From Dermatemys mawii (Eukaryota > Chordata > Testudines > Dermatemydidae): DNA of 64,000 bases. Positions 35,740-48,064 of the stretch are shown piece by piece. Under the pieces are notes generated by a model that saw nothing but the letters and a program-made list of their open reading frames with translations, had not been told where the DNA came from and ran no database searches. The position numbers and the translations under genes are program-made. Position 1 is the first letter of the stretch; the number at the start of each line of letters is the position of its first letter. The stretch spans positions 16,025,119-16,089,118 of the forward strand of contig ML677351.1 in NCBI GenBank assembly GCA_007922305.1, given 5' to 3'.

Positions 35740-36264
35740 GAATCAGAGGGGTAGCCGTGTTAGTCTGGAATTGCAGAAGTGACAAAGAGTCCTGTGGCAC
35801 CTTAAAGACTAACTAAAGTATTAGAGCATAAGCTTTCGTGGGCTAATACCCACTTCGTCGGATGCATGCAGTGGAAGTATCCAGGGGCAGGTATAAATAG
35901 GTAGGCAAGAACCAGGTGGGAAATAACAGGGTTAGTCCAATGAGGCTGAACCAGCCTGTTATCTCTAATCAGGGAGGGTGAGGTATTCCTCTAGCAGCTG
36001 AATTGGAGGTGGGCTAATACCCACTTCGTCGGATGCATGCAGTCTAAGTATCCAGGGGCAGGTATAAATAGGTAGGCAAGAACCAAGTGGGAGATAACAG
36101 GGTTAGTCCAATGAGGCTGAACCAGCTTGTTATCTCTAATCAGGGAGGGTGAAGTATTCCTCTAGCAGCTGAATTGAACCTCCAATTCAGAGGTATTAGC
36201 CCACGAAAGCTTATGCTCTAATACTTTAGTTAGTCTTTACGGTGCCACAGGACTCTTTGTCACT
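35740..36264. mobile_element. Penelope-like, hammerhead-bearing insertion, 525 bp
   Basis: A complete insertion flanked by the 14-bp target duplication ATTACATTAAGATA (35726-35739 and 36265-36278). After a 38-bp head (GAATCAGAGGGGTAGCCGTG...) come inverted arms of 73 bp (35778-35850 and 36192-36264) differing at one base. Inside is a 171-bp direct duplication (units from 35838 and 36009). On the minus strand at 35824-35862 the sequence has a hammerhead-ribozyme layout: CGACGA, a 5-bp hairpin GTGGG/CCCAC, GAAA, a GC-TTAT-GC mini-hairpin and TC. Penelope-like retroelements are known to carry such ribozymes (De la Pena group work). No reverse transcriptase is present, so the copy is non-autonomous. 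The consensus CUGANGA has C for U here. Confidence 0.7.
35838..36175. repeat. 171-bp tandem duplication within the Penelope-like element
   Basis: Unit 1 starts at 35838 and unit 2 at 36009, both with GTGGGCTAATACCCACTTCG and continuing to 'tattcctctagcagctgaattg'. The units differ at only a few bases, so the duplication is young or arose during insertion. Confidence 0.9.
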
Positions 36265-36278
36265 ATTACATTAAGATA

Positions 36279-37574
36279 AAACATCAGCTGCGGTCTCACT
36301 TTGCTGGATATAATTTCTCATATTTTTTTTCTGTACCAAATTACATGGAGCACAAAATATTTAGGAAAATTATTAATTTGCATGAAATGTTTCTGTATAA
36401 TTACTGGACATTATACTAGTACTTGTGTGACAAGGGTATATTAGAGAGAGTGTCAGTTCTACTATGTCGTCTTTTTTAAAAATAATAATTAAATGGTCAG
36501 ATTATGCCCCAGAAACCTACATAAGAGGTCTCATCCCTCACCACACACACCTTCCATTGCACAGAAGGTACCATCTAATGTCTCTGTAGTATTATTTCTC
36601 CCCGTCTCTAAACCCTACAGAGGACTCTGTATGCAGGGAAGATATATCCTCTTTCTAGTTTCCAGAGAAGCTGCATCCAAGGGTTATTACGCCCCACTTT
36701 AAAAACAAACAAAAAACAACAAAACTATCACATACCTAAGTCTTCCCATCCCAGCAGAGGCAGCTACACAATCTGGGTGGAGTGCTTGGTAGAGAGACTC
36801 TAAAATCATGAGACTTAAATGTATAGAAGTTTTAAATGTGATTTTAAGCCCTTGCTAAAACAACTTGCAGCCCTGCCCAAGAGAAAATCTTCTGACTGAT
36901 TGCCTTCCAAATTTCACTGCCTCCTGGGGAATGGCAGCCAAATCAACACTGCAGTAGCAAAAAGACAGAATGCTTTCCCTTCCTCTCAGAATTCTTGAAT
37001 AGCCAGGGAGGGAGCAGAAGATCCTATTTTCACGAGAAAGGAAGAGTAAGGAGAAAGAGCCTAGCAATTCTTTCCTCTCTGTTCCTTCTGTGGTTCCGTA
37101 CCACCTTCTCCTCTTGTGCAAATGGGTCAGTGTGTTGTCTTCAACCGTTCTCCTTTCTGATGCAGCAACACCAGGCCTAGTAAAGGGTGGGAGCTGTAGG
37201 TAAAAACTTCTGGTGTTGCTGGAGAGGTGTGCTGAGCGCCAAGGGACAAATGTGGATTTGAGGGGAGGTGCATAGTATGTTGCTAAACTGGGGGATGGGC
37301 AGATGTGGGGCTAAGAAAGACAAAGTAGTTAGAATTTTGGAGTCTGAGGAGAAGCTGGAAGCTCTGTGTCAAGAGGCACATTATATAGAAATCTGCATAA
37401 TTTGATCTCAGTGGGGTCTTCTAGTGAACTCCTGCAGCAGAGGCCAAAATCACCTTGCTCTATGATTTGGGAGACTGGACAACACTATAATTATCACACG
37501 CTGTGGGGTAAGGCAGGTGAATTTAAAAATAATAAACCACCTAATTTTCTGGGGTACTACTCATGATTTTTTGA
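36279..37574. other. Intronic, nothing recognised
   Basis: Mostly AT-rich. A slightly GC-richer part at about 36900-37200 has short frames on both strands without signature. A fragment at about 36797-36850 ('ctctaaaatcatgagac') may be an edge of the repeat family described at 37575. Confidence 0.4.
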
Positions 37575-37765
37575 AGTTGACAATATTGCTTCTGGGTTTT
37601 GAGCCTTTTGGGTTTATATTTTCAAGCTTTTCTCCTTAATCATGAAGGCTAGAAACCTTTTTTGTAATGAAAGCTGAGATTTCTATGTAATTGCCTGACT
37701 CCAGGAGGTGGGGTTTTAAGAAAAAAAATGAGAAGCACGATAAAAGCTTGAGTTGGCATATATTT
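37575..37765 (+). repeat. Old interspersed repeat, copy 1
   Basis: It shares an ordered series of blocks with 42245-42452: 'gggtttatattttcaagcttttctccttaatcatgaaggctagaaa', then 'aatgaaagctgagatttctatgtaatt...gactccagga', then 'ttaagaaaaaaa'. About 70% similar by eye and not coding. A known-looking reptile repeat of unknown class. Confidence 0.5.
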
Positions 37766-39194
37766 GGAAGGGGCTCTTTCACATACAAGGCATATACTCA
37801 CCTGCTTGTGTAACATCCCCTCCACAGTTTAAGGTGAGATGGGAAAATCTGGGTCAAAATATGTTAAATTTTGCATCAAACTGGATTGCCAGCTAAGAAG
37901 GGACACACACTATATCTATCCTTCCCTCATCCACTCCCATAATCTGACTGAAAATCCAGCTAAAAAGGGTAATCCGCTAATATCTGCTCTAGCTTCTTCT
38001 TCTTAACCTCTTAAAGGTTAAGTTTTGCATATTTCACAACCTTAACAGATGTTCAAAGTTTTTATAATATAAGATCACAATTTCTTTTGCTGGTTATGTG
38101 TAAGTGTCATCTGGCATTTTTAGTACAGCATAATATTAGCCATGAGCTGCTATCTCCAGATGAAGCCAACATATGGGGTGAGTGGAGGAAATTATTTCAA
38201 CTTTGTGATTCAGTTAATCAGGTCACACAACTAAGCAACTTCAGGTAACCTGGAAACTTATCTTCAAAAATTCTGTTGCTCAGAAGCATTTAGCATGCAG
38301 TATGTAAGGAGGTTGGAAGACAGCAGTAATTCTTTAAGAAACCTTCTCTCTGTGGCTCAAAGTACTAATCTTCAGATGCAGTCACAACAGTGGTTTTCGA
38401 AGTGGGACAGAGGCTACCTGCAGTCTCTAACTAGAACTAGTTAAGAATATTGGGTAAAACAAACATTTAGGCAAATTAGAAGCCAATGTTTATTTGCATT
38501 CTGCACAGTTCCTGGGGAACTTTGCTTTTAGTATGTTTGTTTTGCCAAGTGGAGTCAATTACTTCCTTGGTTATGATTAGGATAAGTGTGGTTGTTTAAC
38601 AACGAAATATCCCAGTCCATTCCTGTCCTCTGTGCAATCACATGCACCACTGGATACAGCATGTGACTAAAAATTCAGGTGAGGAAATTTTTGTAATAAC
38701 ACTTTGTTAATATCAGAGTAAATGGGAAAGGACAAACACGAAAGAAGCTACAAGATATATGAAGATAAAAATGTTCTAAGGCTATAGTTCAACATTTTCT
38801 GTTAAACAACTGTAAATATTTAAATACCAAAATGTTACAACAAAATACATGCAAATAATGCTTTCTAATCTCCATTGAGGTACAGCCATTTCCTTGATAT
38901 TGATAAACCATTCCTTTCAGTGTTAACTTCTGCTCCTGAATCTTAAGGATGGCAAGAGACTAACTTATTTTTCCCCCTTTTAGAGTATACCAGTCACAAT
39001 TTAAAACCACCCCAAAACAGCATAGCATGAACGCCTCCCCCCTCACAAACACACCGATTAAATGTTTCTGAATTACTGCCCAGATCTTTAACATAACCCT
39101 CTAAAAGGCACAGCACATGTTATGGACTAATGTCCTGCAAAACTGAATTTTTGTGACCCAGAGCAGTTTTGCATAATAAAAGTGGAATAACTAG
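37766..39194. other. Intronic, nothing recognised
   Basis: AT-rich, no supported feature. Confidence 0.5.
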
Positions 39195-40470
39195 TTCAAA
39201 CTGTTTTCTCCTATAAATGGGGCCCTGCCTCCAGAGCACGCTTTGTGGCCTAGGGTGGCTCTGCAACACCCTGCCTCAGTTTCCATCACTCTCAGGGCTC
39301 CTCAGAAACTCCACCTAGTCTATACTATCTTAAAACATTCTGGAGGAGGTCCAACTTATTTAGGCCACACATTGATACTCCACAATTCAAGTAGTTTTCT
39401 CTCCTTTTATCAGAAGGCAGCCCTCCTTACCAGACCTAGATTCAGTTCAGCGTATCTCTCTCTGAATGAAGACCCGCACCACCTCATCCTCTTTCCTGGA
39501 GCTGAATTGTAACCCAAACAGTGTCACTCTCTGGGAACCTAGGGTCCTCAACCCTCGCTTCTGGAGTTGAATTATAATCCAAAACACTCCCTTTACTCGC
39601 TGCAGAAGCCAGTCTTGCCCCTTGCAGCATCCACGTGCAGCTGCTTCCTCAGGCAAGTTGCAACTTCTGAGGCTCTGCCCTGTCTAGCTCTCCCAGCCCT
39701 ACCAAGCTACCATGTTGCAGACTTTACCCAAGCTCTTCACATTCCCTCTCTGGGATCACTAATCCTGACCTGAATTAGTCAGGTGACCTCATTAATTATT
39801 CACCTTCTCTGTCACAGTCTGCCTAACGGCCAGCACCTGTGCTGTGCTTTCTCTCTGAGGACTATGAACAGTGTATTGCAAGCCATTACAAATTACCACA
39901 CAGCTCTTTCTAAGCAAGGACATTTATTTTTAAAATAAAAGCACTATAGAGAAGCCATATAAAAACAATAAAAGTTCCTATATGTTCAAAGCTTACCAGG
40001 AATCATCCCTCAGTCTCACAGAGCCCTAGTAGACCAAAATCTTTCCAACTTTTTTGAAAGGGCTACGGCTTCCCATGGATAGAAGGTCCTGTCTATTTGC
40101 TGGATCAGAAAGAAGGCCCTGGATGAGTTTAAATCCAACCTCTCTATGACAAAAGCCCTTTGTCTTTTGATCTTTGGAAAATCCTCTTTGAATCAGTATA
40201 TGCAGACCTACCAGGGTACCTCTCTGGAGGTGTTTACAACTTGAGTGATTCATGTTAAGCACTCCTCACTAGTCTTAGTTCATGAAAGAACTGTGACAAC
40301 CCTTCCCCACTTTGGAGTTGCACACAATAAACTTAATACAATATGCTGCCCCAAAGATACTGCATGTGGTTGCCATATTTGTCACATTCCTCTCTCTGGG
40401 AAATGAGCTAAGGTTGTCACAGATACAGCTGAACACCATCTCGACTCCATAAGCCCAGCAATCATATGAC
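39195..40470. mobile_element. LTR-type retroelement relic (tentative)
   Basis: A block rich in CT tracts and oddly GC-richer than its flanks. It includes 'ggctacggcttcccatggatagaaggtcctgtctatttgctggatcagaaagaaggccctgg' and 'actgtgacaacccttccccactttggagttgcacacaa', phrases I associate with a turtle LTR family. No retroviral gene and no clear ends or target duplication. Confidence 0.4.
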
Positions 40471-42244
40471 ACCCCTACTCGATCAAATTAAAAACAATTA
40501 AACTTTTTAAAACAACAATTCTTTTATATGCATTTTTGTCAGGTTCAGAACCTTTCAAAGCTGTACAAATCCAAACAGCTATACCATGATGAAACAGACA
40601 GGTGTTCACGCATATGGTGAGGTTTTTTTGACTGTTTTTTTATAAAAATAAAAGTTCACATCAGAGTGCTCATTTAAGAGAAACTCAAAGCAGCAGTCAA
40701 TGGGCTTAACCCTTTCCTCTTCTGTCTATCTATTGCCATTGTGTCTTACTGTCTGAAAAAGAAAAGTCTCTTTCTTTATATTTTGTCAGCTTTATTCTTG
40801 AAACTTTGTATCACTTTACAGCAATAAAAATTAAAAAGTGTCTTTGTGTTTCTTAAAGTACACAGAGATTTGGTTTTATATTTACTTTCAAAATAGCATC
40901 TTGATGAAGTCCAGGACCATAGTGGGATACTCATAAGTGTGTTCTTGCATCCTGAGTTGCTGAACATGTAAATTGAATTGTGCTTATTCCTCTGCTTTGT
41001 TCTTCTTTTTAATTGTCTCTGTTTACTGTAGAGTGTTAGTTTGATAACTCATCACAAATCCTTGCATATTAAAATCTGATTCTTGTTTTCCAAGAAAGAG
41101 TGTTTTCTTCTTTTACTTGCATTTAAAATTAGAACACAAAAGTCTTTATAACATGTGGTGCATTTAGACTAAGATTTTCAAACTTGAGTGCCTAAAATTA
41201 GTTTATCACATTTAAGTTCCCAAGTGATTAGCTTTATGTAATGAGGTACTGACCAACTGTCAAATCAGAGTTGTCAGTGCTCAGCGGCTCTGAGAATCAG
41301 GCCACTTTATTTACATGTCTAAATAAAGATTGTTTTGACTAATTTGTCATCCAGATTTGCAAATGATCATACAGTATTAGTTCTATACTTCTGCTATCTA
41401 TGATGAAATTTAAACATAGGGCCATGTTCTTAATTTCCTTTCATTAATGTGCCTGAATTTCTATACCTGAGAGTTTTGTATTTTGCAGGTGTCTTGCCTT
41501 ACATTAATGAAAATCTGTCTCTGCCAACTCTGACATGTGGTTCCCAGTGAGCATGTCTACTTGGACAAGGAATAGTAGTGAGAAAGACCACAGAACCAAG
41601 CCCCAACATAAACATATGTCCTACTAAGAAAATACCAGCTAAAGTCAAAGAAATCTTACACAATTCTCCCAAGCTCCCCAGACTCTGGTAATAAAAAAGT
41701 TCCTGCTCAGAAAAGCATTTTCACTCTTTCCAAAGGATACAGAGAGCGCATCTCTGACCATTTGGGTCTCAGTAGGCTAATCAACCTGAGAGCAAATAGG
41801 TATTGGGTGAAGAACATGCCATGGTGGAGTTATATGCTCACAATAACTTGCTATTGACAAGAGATGAGCAGATGGATTATGTACTAAGTGAATCTTTCCA
41901 AGCCCTTTTCAGAGGTAGCCCAAGTAAAGTGCATTGCAGTAATCTAACCTAGAGATTACAGTTACATGAATCGATGTGGAAAGATACACATGGAAAAGCA
42001 CTAGTCAGTTTCCATGCTAATTATGGTGAAAAAAGGCACTGCAGTAGAAACCACAGATGTTACTTGAGAGTCCACGTGCACAAATAGTTTCAAAATGATC
42101 CAAAGACAAAAATCCTTATTAGCAAATGTCATAGAAGAAACTCCACTAAAAAGTACATGCAGGCCTCCTCAAGGTTTCAAACACCATGTTACTCCTCTCC
42201 TGGACCCCCACAGACTGACTTAAAAGTAATAAGGTTTTTTAATT
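40471..42244. other. Intronic; one old palindromic repeat
   Basis: Mostly AT-rich. At about 41168-41335 ('aagattttcaaacttgagtgcctaaaattag...cagtgctcagcggctctgagaatcaggccactttattta') lies a decayed copy of the amniote repeat built around 'gattttcaaaggtgcctaa/gtgctcagcacctctgaaaatc'. Another piece lies near 55905. Class unknown. Confidence 0.45.
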
Positions 42245-42452
42245 ATTTTATTTGGGTTCTTTTTATTTGCCATCTGGCATTAGAATGTTTAGGGTTTATG
42301 TTTTAAAGTTTTTCCCTGCAACCATGAAGGTTAGAAAAGTACTTTTTTTAATGAAAACTGAGATTCTTGGGTAATAATCTAATTCCAGAAACTAGACCTC
42401 TAAGAAAGGCACAAAATATTGTGTGACTCAATAAAATTGTAAGCGTTGGAAA
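42245..42452 (+). repeat. Old interspersed repeat, copy 2
   Basis: Same block order as 37575-37765: 'tttgggttctttttatttgccatctgg', 'agggtttatgttttaaagtttttccctgcaaccatgaaggttagaaaa', 'aatgaaaactgagattcttgggtaat', 'tgtgactcaataaaattg'. Confidence 0.5.
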
Positions 42453-44464
42453 CAGAAACACCCACAGTTCCTGGCCATTTACTTTGTATTCTTCCCATTA
42501 TTATCAGCTCTGCTTCCTTGTTATCTGGATTAAGCATAAATTGGTTTATTTTACTTATTTACTCATCTCCTTCAGAGACCATCAGGTGTGATGAAAAGTC
42601 AAATTGTGTGTCATATTGGAAACACCATCTAAAACATCTCTATCTGCTGTACACACACATTACACAGGAAGGGTGACATGGAGGATGCCGATGCAACCTA
42701 TACATGAAGGTCGTCAGTGAGAACGACTATAGTCTGGCTGAGAACACCGACTGTCTGATTGACTGATTGGGACATTTTGACCATGTCATGATTGTACACC
42801 AGTTCAAAATGGTACACAGGCAGAACTACTTCACTCAAGCAAAAACTACTGTAACTCCTAAACCCATTATATATTAAGGGAAAGAGTAAAATAAACCCAT
42901 TGCTGTTTAACGGTTTTGAAAAAATATCCAAAGACATTGTAGTGTCAAAGGCAGTTACACTTGTAACTCTCCCAGTTTTTAACAACCTGTCCCTCTCTGC
43001 CTTTCCCCACAGATACTTTCTCCCTTAGCCCACTGCTTTAGAAACTGAAATGCCATGAAAACCCTGAAAATTCAGTACGAATGCTGTTGGGGCTTAGGAG
43101 AGGTGGAATTAAAACATTTACAGTAAAAGCAATGTCATTTTTTGTTCCTGAAGACTTAACAGGAAGTGGTCCTTACAAACACCAAGAGTGAATTTAATAA
43201 AACAAGAAGATATTTTCACAGTGAAAGTATGGAAGAAGCTTGAGGACAGGACAAACAATCAAAAATATTCTTGATATTCTAAACTACCATTTGTCATTTG
43301 TAAATGAGAAAATGTCACCTGTGAGGGTGGAGATAAAAGGAGAAAGTACCAAGCTGCAATTCATGACTTCTTCAGTCACTTTTAATCAGCTACTGGAAAA
43401 GCTAACCTAGGAGATTTTGACAAAGAGCCTCCATAAGAGGCTAGTAAGCAAACTAAGCAGTAATGGAGTGGGAGATGAAGTATTGTCATGGATCAAAAAC
43501 TGCATAAGAGACAAGAAGAGTAGGAATAAATTATCACTGTTCATTATGGCAATGCTTAATGGTAAGGTGCTATAAGGTTCCACAATAAGACCAGTGTTTG
43601 ATGTGTTTATTAAAACCATGAATAGTGGTTTAATGCTGTTTTACTATAGACCTGATTCTCCTCTAGTTTAAATGAGTGTAAATCAGGTGTAACTTTACTC
43701 AATTCAATAGAATAACAGTGCAAATAAAACTGGATGCAAGAGGAAAAATGAGGCCATAAGAGTCTTTAGATTCACCTAAATATTCTAGCAATACAAAATT
43801 TAATATAACAAAAATATTAAATTAGATTTTGCATGACAAACTAAATTATAAAGCAGTCAACCCTTTAGGCTAAAGCCTGAATAAACAGATGAGCTTTTTG
43901 TTAATTTTATTATCATTTGTTCATTAACCTTTACAATATATGTATAATGATATAGATGAACTGAGAATAGAGGAACTGTTGCAAATTAGGAAGAAGATTG
44001 TATTGTCAGTGAATTTTAACATTCTGGATCTGTGGTACTAAATGTCAACATCTAATCAAGCCTAATCTATTATTGATTTTCTTTTTTGTTTTCAAAATAT
44101 CCATCAGTGGCACCAATTTCAATCATCATATATTTCTTGAGGCACATCTCCCAAGTATAAAATACATGATGTATCAGACTGTAGTTATTAAAAATAATTC
44201 CCCAATTTACTCTAATATGATGGAAAACCAGTAACACTAAAGCTTCAGGACATTATTTAAAAAGAAAACTACTTACTACAAAATTAGGAAGGAAAATGAT
44301 AAATAATGAAGTGTACAGATTAAATATTACAGGAACTTGTGATGTGCAATGGCAACAAAATGGATGCTATATTATTTAAGGACTGGAACTGAGGAAGGAA
44401 AAGGGAAGTGAATTACATGCATCATTATCCTGATTAATACACAGAAGTCTTGGTATATACTGCT
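42453..44464. other. Intronic; small repeat fragment
   Basis: AT-rich, no gene. About 43645-43725 ('gacctgattctcctctagtttaaatgagtgtaaatcaggtgtaac') is a fragment of a common palindromic reptile repeat. Confidence 0.4.
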
Positions 44465-44610
44465 TACAAAAGGACTCCTAAATTCTATTCTCAACTCTGC
44501 CACTGATTCACTATGAGATCTTAGTCAAATCACGATCACTCTGTGCCTTGGTTTATTCATCTGTAAAATTGGTATATTTTTCTATATTAATGTTTGTAGA
44601 GAGATTGTGT
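44465..44610 (+). mobile_element. MIR-type SINE relic
   Basis: Clear MIR blocks in order: 'ggactcctaaattctattctcaactctgccactgattcactatgagatcttagtcaaatcac', then 'ctctgtgccttggtttattcatctgtaaaattgg'. Decayed and non-coding. Confidence 0.75.
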
Positions 44611-44619
44611 TCAGATGAA

Positions 44620-44622
44620 AGA

Positions 44623-44654
<32 letters not shown>

Positions 44655-44685
44655 GCACACATATACACACATCCACACAGTTAAA
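44620..44685. repeat. (CT)n(AT)n(CA)n microsatellite
   Basis: About thirteen CT units run into (AT)4 and then a CA-rich tail. Confidence 0.9.
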
Positions 44686-45589
44686 ATTGCCAGACATTTT
44701 CCATCACAACACTCTGTTTACAGTCGCTTATAACTTTGAAAAACAAAAGAGGAGCAGTTCTGGGCCCAGTTGTCTTCACTCCACTGCACCTGTAGGCCTG
44801 TTCCAGCTTGAGGAGGAGTATAAAAGAGACCCAGACAACTCAGAATGAGTACTATTGTTCTTAACTATGGAAATAGTACAATTAGGTAGTCATATGTAAT
44901 TATGTGGATTCCAGTGTATGTTGGGATACCTGGGAATGAAATGGCATATAAAGAGGCAAAAATGCTTAAAAAAATTAGGAGGTTGATATAAAGATTTCTG
45001 TGAGCACATAAGACTTCAAAAGTTTGATTAAGAGAGAACTTAATATAGAAGGGCAAGAAATATGGACCAACAATAAAAAAAAAGGATGAAGGTTCTATGA
45101 AGTATTTCCTAAACTTGAGGATAATGTTATATTGCACAGTAGTGACAGAAGAAGTTAAGTAACTATATTTTGAGTGCTAACAGATCACTGTGGCCTGAAT
45201 GGTAATTGATATCTACTAAATGTGCACAAAGATGGGTGGTGCAAAACATGCAAAGTTAAAGAAGCAGGTGAGCATCTACTATGGCAATGCAGGGAGACAT
45301 ATATAGAAATACAATTTTTTTATGAAGAACAGACACTTCAAGGTGAAAGAATATAGTCTGAAAGCAATGATGAGAGTAGTGGGCATGTGGGGTAACATTA
45401 GAAAAACAATACTGTGCTTTTTTAAAGAATACAGGACGGGGTGAGAGGATACAGATTTTGATTATGCAAAAACTGTGGTAGATGGTGGTCATGGCCTCAC
45501 ATGCTGAGGCTTTATGGCACAACAGAAAAAGGAAAAGAAAGAATGAGGGTAGACCAGAGGAAAGGAGAGACTTATCTTGAAAACTTCTG
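44686..45589. other. Intronic, nothing recognised
   Basis: AT-rich. Frames of 88-90 codons on the minus strand lack any motif. Confidence 0.45.
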
Positions 45590-46358
45590 AATAAGTTGCA
45601 GCAGGAGTCCTGACTTCAGGGGAGAAGTATGCAAACTGGCAGCAACTGCAGACTCTAGAGAAACAACTATCCTTCCTCTGGGCTTAAGGAACCCTTTGTT
45701 CTAACCTCCTCTGGATCATATGTGGGAATTTTGACCTTGCCTTAGCCTGGGAAAGTAAGTTACAGGAAGTTGCCCAGAGAGGCAGCCCCAAAGCATTCTG
45801 TAGGTATTTGCTACTGCTGTCTCTAGTAGGGCCCTGGGTCAGAGCCTGCTGGAGAAGGAAAGCCTGGATTCTCCTGACAACCACTCTCTTGTGAAGGGAG
45901 AACAAAACCCTTCTTCCACCCTGGAGATAAGGGGAATAGAGACATTGTAAGTCCCGAGACAAGGGTGCACAACCCTCAGGGGCCTGGAGTAGGGCACGCT
46001 GTTGGTACAGAGCCGGGCAGGCCACTGTGTGTCTGGCAACTGCCAGTTTGTAAATAATGCCCTCACATAGGGTTTAGCAGGGCTTTCCTTGCCACGCCAT
46101 GCCCCACTGCCTCTGGCTGGCCTCTTGGTCTGGGGACTGACCTCCCTGCACCATGTTCCATTGCCTCCATGGAAGGAGGCACCCTTGCCGGGCCCACAAA
46201 AATGTAGTTTGCCGGGCCCATAAAAAGTTAATCTGGCTCTGCTGGCAGGGGGTCACTGAGAAAACAGGAGAGGCAGGCTCCCTGCTCTCAGTTCTGATAT
46301 CCAGCCTGGAACAAACACTTATATAGGGAAAGTTTGTCCTATAGTCCTCAGCTGGAGG
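45590..46358. repeat. GC-richer repeat-like block, class unknown
   Basis: A block with abrupt composition change from the AT-rich flanks. It contains a small tandem pair of TTGCCGGGCCCACAAAAA / TTGCCGGGCCCATAAAAA at about 46187-46232. The minus-strand frames of 75-113 codons have no recognisable domain. It looks like an LTR or other interspersed repeat, but I cannot name it. Confidence 0.35.
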
Positions 46359-46590
46359 GAACATGCTCAGCTGGTCGGTGGAGATGATGTGTATGCAGTC
46401 TTGTCACATGTACAAGCGGTGAGGGGATACAGCATGTTCCATTGTTCTGTGGGACTGCCACATGCAAAATCTCATCAGCACTAGGAGGTATGAGATGAAG
46501 AAACATGCTCGGTCTCTGTGGGGATGGCACATGCACAATTAAATCAACATTAGGAGACACCAGAGGCTTGAGAATGCTCAGTTAGGGTGG
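46359..46590. repeat. Decayed 71-bp tandem repeat (about 3.3 copies)
   Basis: The phrase ACATGCTCAG recurs with its following sequence at 46361, 46432, 46503 and about 46573, a spacing of 71, 71 and about 70 bp. Each unit runs roughly 'catgctcagt...ctgtggggatggcacatgcacaat...tcagcactaggagg'. Units are about 65-75% alike. Confidence 0.7.
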
Positions 46591-48064
46591 AATCTTTTGG
46601 GGTTTAGCTGCTAAGCACTTGCAAGTTTACAATGAACATATGAGAACTGCAGTTTTTCAAAGGGCTCTAATTTGACTACATATGGAAAGATTTTAAGAGG
46701 GACAGCAATATGCAATGCCCACACATGCCAAATTTCAAGACTTTTCCCAAAGCATGGGGATGCTATAGTTTTCTAAAGAAAATGTTTTTAATGTTACAAC
46801 AATATTGGCAACATATTTTTATAGCCTCAGTTTTGGAGACAGATGAATCAATTTGACTGAAATTTTCCAAATAAATTCATCCTGAGACATTCACTCACAT
46901 GGTAAATATTAGCTCAAACAATTAAAGTTTGCCAAAGTTTTATATGAACCTGAAAACTGGGTCTTAAATTGGGAAGTGTTGGACAACCTTAATAGGCAGT
47001 ATTATAAGCTGTGCCTATATTGTATTTAATATTCTATATTATATTTCCATATTATTGAAACAAAATGTTTCTATGGCTTCCAATAAAAAACATTCAGAAT
47101 TTGTGTTTTGTGGGAAATTTCAGCTTTTTTGTTCTGATTCAGAACCCAAATAAATTTTGAAGTATCAACATTTCTCACAGAAAGGAAATTCCATTTTTTG
47201 ACCAGTTCTAATTTGTATACCAAAGAAATTTGTGAATTTTGGAGCTATTGTGCAAATCAGCTGCAATTTAAAATACATATGGATGATATTTAGTACTCAG
47301 GTGCTGCTCAGAGGTTGAAGGGGCTTAAAATGTAGTAGAGCCAGTTGAATAGTGGAAAAATATTTACAGAAAACTACCCAAGTGAATTCTCAAAGAAAAT
47401 TTGTGAAAAATTGTGAATTACTTAGCTAATGCTATTTGACTGCTTATAGAGCTGACTGGATAGCGAACAAAATTAGTCATTAATAACTGTTCTATGAAAA
47501 CAATACCAACAGTTTGAATGAATAGTGGCAAATTATTCAACCAGCTTTGTATTCTGTAGACTTTGTTGGAATTTAGGCCAAATGCATAGACTTGAGACAA
47601 CAAATGCTAGAGATGCTTCAACATCACACATCACAGACACATGTCAAGAGTGTTGAACAATGACACATCAGCAAAATTTTCCAGGGTTGCTCGAACTACA
47701 AACAAAAAAAAGACTTCAGGTCATACTGTACTCTCAGATATATAAACAGGCCTCAGGCAGAAGGCACTTGTGAAATGGGCACTTATAAGCAGAATTTTCC
47801 AGTGAACTGTACTCAGCTATATATACACCTAAGAAGTAATGTCTAAATTAAATGGAATCACACAGGAATAATGGAACAGAACCTCTAATGCCTACCAATG
47901 ATGAACAGAGTTAGTCTTAGACATGGGAAAGACAAGAATGATGCATCCATAAATGAACTGGTTGAAAATTTGGTAACAAAATCATAACTGGAATAAAGAA
48001 CATCAATGAAAAAGAGAAGGTTGGATTCCCTTGCTACCAGACACTCAAAGTTCCCTAGTATGTT
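46591..48064. other. Intronic; possible old AT-rich repeat
   Basis: AT-rich. The part at about 47050-47214 resembles the element at 33680 and ends TTTTTTGACCAGTTCTAATT. Nothing else was recognised. Confidence 0.35.

Noticed and set aside
45684..46025. 113-codon minus-strand frame
   Set aside because: Within an unassigned repeat-like block, with no recognisable domain or splice support.
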